Of a stretch of DNA of 42,487 nt, positions 31,316 to 38,342 are shown in pieces. The DNA is from Clostridia bacterium. GTDB taxonomy: Bacteria; Bacillota; Clostridia; Oscillospirales; CAG-272. The notes beneath the pieces are model-generated. The model saw only the letters and a list, made by a program, of their open reading frames with translations, did no database searches and was not told where the DNA came from. The stretch lies in contig JAFVXH010000014.1 in assembly GCA_017501225.1 (NCBI GenBank), positions 1 to 42,487 of the forward strand. The letters are read 5' to 3'. The translations under genes were made by a program, and so were the position numbers. How positions within the stretch are numbered: position 1 is the first letter of the stretch; each line of letters begins with the position of its first letter.

Positions 31316-33601
31316 ATGGCTTTGCTGACATTAAAGGACGTCGGAAAGATCTACGTTTCCGACGGGAACGTCGCGGTCGGGATCCGAGGGGTAAATCTCT
31401 CCTTTGACCGTGGCGAATTCGTAGCCGTGACTGGTAAATCCGGATCTGGAAAATCCACGCTGCTCAACGTCATCTCCGGTATGGACTCTTACGAGGAGGG
31501 CGAGCTTTGCATTGAAGGGCAGAGCACCTCCCACTATCTGCAGCCCGAATGGGAGGAATACAGGGAAAAGTATATTTCCTTCATTTTTCAGGATTACAAT
31601 ATTATCGACAGCTTTACGGTCCTGCAGAACGTAGAGCTTGCCCTGATGCATATCGAGGATACGCGGGAGCGTCGCGCGCGCGCCATGGAGCTGATCGGGC
31701 GCGTGGGGCTTTCCTCGCACGTCCGTCAGAAGGGAAGCAAGCTTTCGGGCGGACAGAAGCAGAGGACCGTCATCGCGCGTGCGTTGGCAAAGGACAGTCC
31801 CATCATCCTTGCCGACGAGCCGACGGGAAATCTGGATTCTGCGACCTCCAAGGAAATCATCGCGCTTTTGCGCGAGGTATCAAAAGATAAGCTTGTCATC
31901 GTGGTCACGCACAATTTCGAGGAGCTTTCGCAGGTCGCGACGCGTCATATTCGCATCTTTGACGGTGCCGTCGAGTCGGATCATGCGGTAAGATCGATCG
32001 AAGCGACTTCCTCCGCCTCCGGATCCGATCCGAGCCCGAATGGCGGGAAGGATCTGAAAAAGGAGCTGATCAGACAAGTCAAAAACGGGCTGACGCTCGG
32101 AAAAACCATTTTTACGGCAAAGCCCAAGCTTTCGGTCTTTCTGTGTCTTCTGATGATCGTCGGTACGCTTGGCATCTTTATGATGACGACCTTCTGCGGA
32201 AGCGCGATGGATCTGTTCGATCCACATTATATGTTCAACCATATCGACGGACGCGTGGTTGTGACCACGCAGAGCGGCAAGGCTTTGACGGAGGACGAGG
32301 TCGCACGTCTTGCCGGGGAGCTCGGTGCTACGGACTATCTGCGCTTTGACGTCCTTTTGGACGAAGGGAGCACGATTCGGATCGTGCTTCCTACGGGAAA
32401 CAAGGACGAGCGCGATCGGAGTGTCCGCGCGGCCTACACCTACGGCAAGAGCTACGGGGATCGCATCGTCGGACGCTATCCCCAGGCAAACGACGAGGTG
32501 CTGCTGTATCTTCCCATTTATCTGCAGCCCTACGTCGGAAAGGATACGCTGCTGATCGATACGGTCAGGGCGGGTAGCATGGACCTGCGCGTTGTCGGTG
32601 TCAAGTATTATTACGATAACAACAAGACGGCGGAATGTCTGTTTACGGAGGAGGGCTTCCGCACCGCGACGGCGATCTATTATTTGCTGAACAACTCGAG
32701 CAACAGTCTGTCGCTGACGCTCTCTCCCAAGAACGGAATGGGCTCACAGCGGATTGAGGTGGGTACCGTGACTCCGTCCTTCGATATGCCCGCAGACAAA
32801 ATTTACATCGATTCAAGCGTCTTTCACGCACGCGTCAAGGAGCTGGAGCGCAGGGGCACGGATTATGACGTCACGCTCGATTTCATTGCGAATTACCGAA
32901 AGTACAATTATCAGTACGGCGACGATTTTACGGCAATGACCTTTCAGCGCACCTTCACCAAAGCAGATCTGACCGCGCAAAAGCCCTCGTACCACGCGAG
33001 CACGCAGGACAGCGTGATGATCAGCGACGAGCTCTTGCGGCAGATGGCAGAGGAGGTGCTGAGTGACTCCTACAAGCAGGCATCCCTTTTCTTTGCCAAT
33101 GACAAAGAAGCGCACAAGGCGGCGCAGCGGCTGCAGGATGCAGGATATATCGCCGTTCCGTCGGACACGACCTATGAGCCCGATGCCTTTTCGGTGATCC
33201 TCGGTCTTCTCGGAAGCCTGATGATGGCGTTCTTGTGGGGACTCGGTATCGTATTCCTTGCGTTCTTTATCAATCTTTGCTCCGCGCGTACGCTTGGCGC
33301 GTTCAAGGGAGATATGGCGATCATGCGCTCTATGGGCATTTCGGTCAAGGTGATCCGCATCGCCATGTACGTCAGAATGCTCATCTCCCTGATTCCCGCC
33401 TTTATCCTTGCGGTGCTGACGGCGATCCTGATCTTTACCACGCCCAAGCTCAATGAATATTTCGTGTATCTCTACGCTTGGCAATACGCCCTGATCTTCA
33501 TCGGTATGCTGGCGCTGACGGTTCGTATTACCTACAAGCAGATCCGTAAGCTCTTTGGCGAGAGTGTGAAAAAATCCCTGAAGGGAGGTGCTGCGGAATG
33601 A
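31316..33601 (+). CDS. ABC transporter, ATPase-permease fusion (MacB/FtsX type), subunit 1
   Basis: A 761-residue protein. Residues 1-225 are a LolD/MacB-like ATPase: Walker A GKSGSGKST, Q-loop FIFQDYN, signature KLSGGQKQR, Walker B IILADEPTGNLD, H-loop VVTHN. A first membrane helix lies near 275-295, a large extracytoplasmic domain of about 330 residues follows, and the C-terminal FtsX part has three helices (LGLLGSLMMAFLWGLGIVFLAF, IRIAMYVRMLISLIPAFIL, YALIFIGMLALTV). GTG 31310 is an alternative start with better spacing to AAAGGA (5 nt against 11). Its stop overlaps the next gene by 4 bp. Such exporters often handle antimicrobial peptides or lipoproteins; the substrate is not known. Confidence 0.9.
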   Translation: MALLTLKDVGKIYVSDGNVAVGIRGVNLSFDRGEFVAVTGKSGSGKSTLLNVISGMDSYEEGELCIEGQSTSHYLQPEWEEYREKYISFIFQDYNIIDSFTVLQNVELALMHIEDTRERRARAMELIGRVGLSSHVRQKGSKLSGGQKQRTVIARALAKDSPIILADEPTGNLDSATSKEIIALLREVSKDKLVIVVTHNFEELSQVATRHIRIFDGAVESDHAVRSIEATSSASGSDPSPNGGKDLKKELIRQVKNGLTLGKTIFTAKPKLSVFLCLLMIVGTLGIFMMTTFCGSAMDLFDPHYMFNHIDGRVVVTTQSGKALTEDEVARLAGELGATDYLRFDVLLDEGSTIRIVLPTGNKDERDRSVRAAYTYGKSYGDRIVGRYPQANDEVLLYLPIYLQPYVGKDTLLIDTVRAGSMDLRVVGVKYYYDNNKTAECLFTEEGFRTATAIYYLLNNSSNSLSLTLSPKNGMGSQRIEVGTVTPSFDMPADKIYIDSSVFHARVKELERRGTDYDVTLDFIANYRKYNYQYGDDFTAMTFQRTFTKADLTAQKPSYHASTQDSVMISDELLRQMAEEVLSDSYKQASLFFANDKEAHKAAQRLQDAGYIAVPSDTTYEPDAFSVILGLLGSLMMAFLWGLGIVFLAFFINLCSARTLGAFKGDMAIMRSMGISVKVIRIAMYVRMLISLIPAFILAVLTAILIFTTPKLNEYFVYLYAWQYALIFIGMLALTVRITYKQIRKLFGESVKKSLKGGAAE

Positions 33602-36585
33602 TCCGGATCCGGAATTTACACAAGTTTTTTAACAAGGGAAAACAAAACGAGATCCACGTCATCAACGACGTAAGCCTCGACCTTCCCGAGCGCGGGATGG
33701 TTGCCATCTTCGGAAAAAGCGGCTGCGGAAAAACCACCCTTCTTAACGTCATCGGCGGTCTTGACGGCTTTGCGGACGGAACGCTGACGATCGAAGATCA
33801 GAGCATTACGGAGCACACGGACGTGATCCGCAACCGATATATCGGGTACATCTTCCAGAACTACAATCTGAATAAAGAGGAGTCCTGCTTTGATAACGTC
33901 GCAAACGCTTTGCGTCTTTGCGGAATGACGGATGAGGCTCTGATCGAGGAGCGCGTCATGACGGCACTTGCCAACGTGGGAATGTCGCAGTACAGAGGAC
34001 GCACGCCCGACACGCTTTCGGGCGGTCAGCAGCAGCGCGTGGCGATCGCGCGTGCCATTGTCAAGAATCCTCGCATTATCTTAGCAGACGAGCCGACGGG
34101 CAATCTGGACGAGGCGAATACCGTTATGATCATGGATCTGCTCAAGGCGATCGCGCGCGATCATCTGGTTCTGCTCGTCACGCACGAGGCGAACCTGGTC
34201 GACTATTATTGCGATACCGTGATCGAGCTTTCGGACGGTCGCGTGGTCAGCACCAAGAGCAACGCGGCGGCAAACGGCTTTGCCGCAAGGGACAAAAACG
34301 CTATCTATCTTGGCGAGCTTTCAAAAACCGAGCTTTCGGACGCTCACACCGCCATCGAATATTACGGTGACGCACCCGAAGAGCCGATCAGGCTCAAGAT
34401 CGTCAATCATTCCGGTAAGCTCTACGTACAGATCGATTCGGAGCGCGTGCAGGTGCTGGACACGTTCAGCGAGGTCAAACTCAGGGAGGGCGTCTACGAG
34501 GAAAAGCCCAACCAAAACGCCGTCAGCGAGGGGATCTCGATGGAGAAGCTTCCTCCCGTGGAGGGCACGCACTTCGGGCGGCTCTTTTCCGCGTGGTCCT
34601 CGGTCAAGAGTGGGTACGTTGCCAATTTCAAGAATCAGAAAAAGGGGAAAAAGACGCTGCGCCGATGCATGTGTCTGTTTGCGTCCGTAATCGTCTTTAT
34701 GAGCGCGGTATTCGGAACCTCGTTTGGCGATATCATTGACGCAAGAAACGCTTATAATCACAACGTGTTCTATCTTTATACCCCGGACGGAGAGGTTTCC
34801 GCAAAGCTGAACGCGGCAGTCGGAGATCCCAATACGGGAATTGATTTTGTCAGCCTTACGGGGCGTCATCCGAATGGTGATGACACCGTCTATTTCCGTA
34901 CGGGAAGCTTTGAAACCTTCCACCAGGTGGACTACGGAAGCAATTTCAAGACCAACGCGGTCTACCTGGACGTATCTCTTGCTAAGGATCTGGAGCTGGT
35001 CGTGGGGAAGAAGGAGGATCTTGCCAGAAACGAGATTCTGATCTCCACAAAGGTCGCGGACGCGCTGCTCGAAGCATCCACGCTTGGGTACATCACCGAG
35101 CGAAGGGATCTGATCGGTCTGATCTCCAACATGTTCTCGGTGGACGGTAAGGCGCTTCGCATCGCGGGTGTGGTCAGATCCGGCGAGTCCGCCATTTATC
35201 TGACCGAGCTTGCCATGGCGAAATATGCCTGTATGAGCACCCCCTCGTCCTTGACCTCGCTGGCATCGGATTTCGACGTGAAGCTTTCGGAGGGTGAAAC
35301 TGTCCTTGCCATCAAGAGTGAGCGCGCGGGCGTCAAGTTCCCCGGGATCGGAGAAACGGTTCAGATTCACGAAAGAAGCGTCAAGGTCGTTGCCATCAAG
35401 CGTGCGTATACAGATTATACGCGCTGGCTGGAGGCAAACGGCATCAAAAAGCTGGAGCAGCACGACTATTTTACAGAGCTTGTCAAACAGCAGCAGCCGG
35501 ATCTTCCCAAAGAGGTCTTTGACGAGGTCGTGGCAACCGTCAGCAATACGAGATACTACGAGTATTACGATTACTACTATGCGGAGCTGGATGCCTTCCT
35601 TCGCGATCTGTACTTCTTTACGCCCGATTCTATTGAGCTTTGGATGTATCTGGAAAAGGGTGTAGAGCTGGCAAAGTGGGCGTATCTGCCGGGGGATTAC
35701 TATCTGGCACACGCTTATGCGGAGCAATACGGAAGATATCCGACGCCAGACGAGCTGTCGGCGGTGAAGGATGAATTCTATTATTGGGACGTGGACCTCA
35801 AGGAGCAGTATTACGCTTACGAGGAGGAATTTTACAGAACACCGCGTCCAGAGGGCGTCTACCTGAATACCTACCTGCTCAGCGATGCCGATTATATCGC
35901 AACCTCCAAGCAGATCGGAAATACGCATCCGAGCGCTATGGAGGGCTCGGGGGAGGGCATTTCTTACGAAACGGAAAAGGTGGCGGTCGCTCCGTCGGCG
36001 AATGCACGCCCCGACGTGCAGTCCTTTTCCAGGATGTATTTCACGGTCATTCACTCCAACGATCCCGACAAAACCGCGACCTGGCTGGAGCGTGAATTTG
36101 CCGACCTTGAGGTCCCGTACGGTGCCTTTGCCGCGCTGACGACGCCCGACGGTATCTTTGAACAGATCCTGGAGGAAAACCTGAAGGAGATCGTTGCCAG
36201 CCTGATCACGATGGGCGTGGTGCTTGTGCTGATGAGTGTTTGTATGTACTTTATCATGCGTTCCTCGCTGATGAACCGTATCAAGGAGGTCGGTATTTAC
36301 CGTGCCATCGGTGTATCAAAGAAAAACCTTGTCTTTAAGTTTCTGATCGAGGCTGCCGTGCTGACGACGCTGACGGTCCTGATCGGATATCTGTTGACCA
36401 GTGCCTTTTTGTTCACCGTGATGGGAATGACCTCTATTATGGAGGGGATCTTCTATTATCCCGCATGGCTCGCGGGCGCCGTTCTGGTGACGCTGTATGC
36501 AGTGAGCCTGTTCTTCGGAATTCTGCCGATTCTCTCGTTGCTGCGCAAAACGCCGAGCGAGATCTTGGCAAAATACGATATTTGA
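33598..36585 (+). CDS. ABC transporter, ATPase-permease fusion (MacB/FtsX type), subunit 2
   Basis: A 995-residue partner of the preceding gene, starting in its stop codon. The ATPase (1-220) has GKSGCGKTT, YIFQNYN, TLSGGQQQR, IILADEPTGNLDE and LLVTHE. A first membrane helix lies near 360-380 (CMCLFASVIVFMSAVFG), then an outside region of about 480 residues that includes a Tyr-rich stretch (YYEYYDYYYAELDAF), and three C-terminal helices of FtsX type (ASLITMGVVLVLMSVCMYFIM, FLIEAAVLTTLTVLIGYLL, VLVTLYAVSLFFGILPILSL). The ending KTPSEILAKYDI is typical. Two fused half-transporters suggest a heterodimer. GGGAGGTGC precedes ATG 33598. No sensor kinase is adjacent. Confidence 0.9.
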   Translation: MIRIRNLHKFFNKGKQNEIHVINDVSLDLPERGMVAIFGKSGCGKTTLLNVIGGLDGFADGTLTIEDQSITEHTDVIRNRYIGYIFQNYNLNKEESCFDNVANALRLCGMTDEALIEERVMTALANVGMSQYRGRTPDTLSGGQQQRVAIARAIVKNPRIILADEPTGNLDEANTVMIMDLLKAIARDHLVLLVTHEANLVDYYCDTVIELSDGRVVSTKSNAAANGFAARDKNAIYLGELSKTELSDAHTAIEYYGDAPEEPIRLKIVNHSGKLYVQIDSERVQVLDTFSEVKLREGVYEEKPNQNAVSEGISMEKLPPVEGTHFGRLFSAWSSVKSGYVANFKNQKKGKKTLRRCMCLFASVIVFMSAVFGTSFGDIIDARNAYNHNVFYLYTPDGEVSAKLNAAVGDPNTGIDFVSLTGRHPNGDDTVYFRTGSFETFHQVDYGSNFKTNAVYLDVSLAKDLELVVGKKEDLARNEILISTKVADALLEASTLGYITERRDLIGLISNMFSVDGKALRIAGVVRSGESAIYLTELAMAKYACMSTPSSLTSLASDFDVKLSEGETVLAIKSERAGVKFPGIGETVQIHERSVKVVAIKRAYTDYTRWLEANGIKKLEQHDYFTELVKQQQPDLPKEVFDEVVATVSNTRYYEYYDYYYAELDAFLRDLYFFTPDSIELWMYLEKGVELAKWAYLPGDYYLAHAYAEQYGRYPTPDELSAVKDEFYYWDVDLKEQYYAYEEEFYRTPRPEGVYLNTYLLSDADYIATSKQIGNTHPSAMEGSGEGISYETEKVAVAPSANARPDVQSFSRMYFTVIHSNDPDKTATWLEREFADLEVPYGAFAALTTPDGIFEQILEENLKEIVASLITMGVVLVLMSVCMYFIMRSSLMNRIKEVGIYRAIGVSKKNLVFKFLIEAAVLTTLTVLIGYLLTSAFLFTVMGMTSIMEGIFYYPAWLAGAVLVTLYAVSLFFGILPILSLLRKTPSEILAKYDI

Positions 36586-36650
36586 GTCAAACCTTTGCAA
36601 CAAAAAAACCGCCGTTTAGGCTTCTTCTCATAAGGATGTTTGGGTTCTTC

Positions 36651-36715
36651 GTAGGGGCGATCATTGATCGCCCGCAACCATCCGCAAAAAACGGGCGACC
36701 AATGGTCGCCCCTAC
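36651..36715. repeat. Dispersed inverted repeat, GTAGGGGCG family, copy 1
   Basis: It begins GTAGGGGCGATCATTGATCG and ends with the matching inverted GGTCGCCCCTAC. The same ends flank the copy at 37533-37580. Confidence 0.85.
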
Positions 36716-36732
36716 AAAATCCGGCAGAGATA

Positions 36733-36761
36733 TTGTTTTCTCTGCCGATTTGTGCTATAAT
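36733..36761 (+). promoter_or_regulatory. Possible promoter upstream of the MITE-like element
   Basis: TTGTTT (36733-36738), 17-bp spacer, TATAAT (36756-36761), overlapped by the hairpin CGGCAGAGA / TCTCTGCCG. The word GTGCTATAATA is shared with the promoter of the island gene at 11.2 kb. Confidence 0.5.
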
Positions 36762-36771
36762 AGGGTTAGCA

Positions 36772-36915
36772 AAAAGCCTCCCTCCGAGAGGGAGGTGGCA
36801 CGGCGTAGCCGTGACGGAAGGAGCCTGCGTGACTTTAGATTTGTACTAACTTCATTGTAACGCACTCTCCCTCACCCGACTTCGTCGGGAGCTCCCTCCC
36901 GGAGGGAGCCTTTGG
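36772..36915. mobile_element. MITE-like element (about 144 bp)
   Basis: The left end AAAAGCCTCCCTCCG and the right end CGGAGGGAGCCTTTG are inverted copies. The interior carries further hairpins (GGCACGGCGTAGCCGTGAC; CCCGACTTCGTCGGG). It has no coding capacity. The sequence type, with CCTCCCTCCGAGAGGGAGG, recurs in many gut Clostridia as a dispersed repeat. It lies between a promoter and the acetyltransferase gene. Confidence 0.7.
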
Positions 36916-36987
36916 GAATGTGCAACTTTAGGGGTATGGGCTTTGCCCGAAGCCTTGTAATACAAAGGCGAAACTGGTGATAAAACA

Positions 36988-37007
36988 GAACGATAAATAA
37001 GAATTTG
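36988..37007 (+). repeat. Left inverted-repeat end of cassette B
   Basis: GAACGATAAATAAGAATTTG, identical to 11240-11259. Confidence 0.8.
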
Positions 37008-37020
37008 ACGAGGTACTTGT

Positions 37021-37428
37021 ATGAATACAACGCCGAAAGAAAACGAAATTAAATATATACGCGAAGCCCTTAATCAGTTCAACAAAGAAATCGTTGGAGA
37101 TGACGGTCACACACCTCTCAATATTATTGAGTATGACGAAAACGGCAATATTATAGGCGGTATTCTCGGCGGTACTTATTGGGGGTGGATGTATGTGGAT
37201 ATTTTATGGGTACACGAAAACCACCGCAAAAAAGGCGTTGGATCTAATCTCTTACATAAAGCCGAGGAAGAAGCTCTCCGTAGAGGGTGTCACCATGCCC
37301 ACCTTGACACAATGAGTTGGCAAGCTCCCGATTTTTATAAGAAACACGGTTATTCGGTGATTGGTATTCTTCCCGACATTCCAAGTGGAAATCAAAAATA
37401 TCTGCTTATGAAATCATTACAAGACTGA
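37021..37428 (+). CDS. GNAT family N-acetyltransferase, small accessory gene
   Basis: A 135-residue GNAT protein. The acetyl-CoA site reads VHENHRKKGVGSNLLHKAE, preceded by strands GGILGGTYWGWMYVDILW and followed by LDTMSWQAPDFYKKHGYSVIG, the usual end of motif B. Similar small GNATs modify amino acids, antibiotics or toxins; the substrate is unknown. GACGAGG provides a modest ribosome site before ATG 37021. The gene is AT-rich compared with its surroundings and is enclosed by the same inverted-repeat words as the island gene at 11.3 kb, so it looks acquired. Confidence 0.88.
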   Translation: MNTTPKENEIKYIREALNQFNKEIVGDDGHTPLNIIEYDENGNIIGGILGGTYWGWMYVDILWVHENHRKKGVGSNLLHKAEEEALRRGCHHAHLDTMSWQAPDFYKKHGYSVIGILPDIPSGNQKYLLMKSLQD

Positions 37429-37429
37429 C

Positions 37430-37445
37430 AAATTCCAATTTGTCG
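37430..37445 (+). repeat. Right inverted-repeat end of cassette B
   Basis: AAATTCCAATTTGTCG, just after the stop codon, differs from 11804-11819 at one position and is inverted relative to the left end. Confidence 0.8.
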
Positions 37446-37465
37446 AACAGGATCACATAAAATTA

Positions 37466-37500
37466 CCCCAACAGACTTTGAAAATCTGTTGGGGTTAATC
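37466..37500 (+). terminator. Terminator after the small acetyltransferase
   Basis: CCCCAACAGA (37466-37475) pairs with TCTGTTGGGG (37485-37494), followed by TTAATCTTTG. Confidence 0.75.
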
Positions 37501-37532
37501 TTTGTTTTCTACGTATCAAATTTTGATTATCC

Positions 37533-37580
37533 GTAGGGGCGTTCTGTGAACGCCTGCGGGCGAACACAGTTCGCCCCTAC
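37533..37580. repeat. Dispersed inverted repeat, GTAGGGGCG family, copy 2
   Basis: It begins GTAGGGGCGTTCTGTGAACG and ends with the inverted AGTTCGCCCCTAC. It is shorter than copy 1, with a different interior. Confidence 0.85.
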
Positions 37581-37658
37581 CGTGTGTTGGTAAAAATATT
37601 TTGAAATTTTCCGCTAATTTTGCACGCCCTTCAACGGCGTTTTTTGTTCAATGATCTT

Positions 37659-38117
37659 TCAGTCCTTGAGGGCACCGACAAGACCGACGGCACCGTCGAT
37701 GGCGAGAAGCACGCCGACGATGACGATGATGATATCAAGACCGTTACCGAAGGCAAGCAACAGACCGACGACGATCGAGAGAATGGGGAAGACGATTTCG
37801 AGCGCGTTTTTCTTGTTCTTCTTGAGAACCTCGAACAGCGCCACGCCGCCCTTGACTGCGATCAGGATGCCGAGCACGAGCAGAACGATCTGCGCTGCGG
37901 TCCAACCGAGGATCAGGATCGCAAGACCGATGATCAGGCTGACGGCACCGCCTGCCCAGTTCTTCTTGACGAGCTCAAGTGCGCCGGACACGAGGAATAC
38001 GATGCCGACAATGGTCATTGCCCAGCCCAGGGTCTGAGAGCGGAAGATCACGAGGAGGATACCGACGATGATGTAGAGCAAGGAAGAAAAAAGTTCGGAA
38101 TTCGATTTTTTAGCCAT
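37659..38117 (-). CDS. DUF308/HdeD-like membrane protein
   Basis: A 152-residue protein made almost wholly of membrane helices in pairs (SLLYIIVGILLVIF, AMTIVGIVFLVSGALEL, AVSLIIGLAILILGW, IVLLVLGILIAVKGGVALF, EIVFPILSIVVGLLLAF, IIIVIVGVLLAIDGAVGL). The repeated hydrophobic pairs with G-x-x-x-ALE/GGVALF ends are typical of the DUF308/HdeD family, whose E. coli member is linked to acid resistance. The role here is unknown. ATG 38117 follows AAAAGGAG. Single gene with a clear promoter. Confidence 0.82.
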   Translation of the reverse strand: MAKKSNSELFSSLLYIIVGILLVIFRSQTLGWAMTIVGIVFLVSGALELVKKNWAGGAVSLIIGLAILILGWTAAQIVLLVLGILIAVKGGVALFEVLKKNKKNALEIVFPILSIVVGLLLAFGNGLDIIIVIVGVLLAIDGAVGLVGALKD

Positions 38118-38145
38118 GGTTATTTCTCCTTTTGTATTTTTTTTA

Positions 38146-38174
38146 ATTATATCACAAAAAAACAGATTTTGCAA
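38146..38174 (-). promoter_or_regulatory. Promoter of the DUF308-like gene
   Basis: On the minus strand TTGCAA (38169-38174), 17-bp spacer, TATAAT (38146-38151). Confidence 0.8.
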
Positions 38175-38256
38175 CCGATTTGGATAAAAAATAATGTTTT
38201 ATGACACTTTTCCGCCGATCCTAAAGCCGCGTTTCAAAAATGTTTGCGGAATTCGC

Positions 38257-38285
38257 TTGCTTTTTGTAAAATTCTGTGTTATAAT
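38257..38285 (+). promoter_or_regulatory. Promoter of the secreted endonuclease gene
   Basis: TTGCTT (38257-38262), 17-bp spacer, TATAAT (38280-38285), 57 bp before the start codon. Confidence 0.8.
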
Positions 38286-38342
38286 AAAGTTGTTGTATTT
38301 TGATATACAATCCTATCAACTTTACAAGAAGGAGAATCACTC

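Noticed and set aside
34321..36054. 577-codon minus-strand frame opposite the second ABC gene
   Set aside because: Antisense of a clear ABC permease domain; no ribosome site or recognisable domain.
37620..38204. Plus-strand frame rich in Asp opposite the DUF308-like gene
   Set aside because: Asp/Glu-rich low-complexity is the usual antisense image of a hydrophobic membrane protein.
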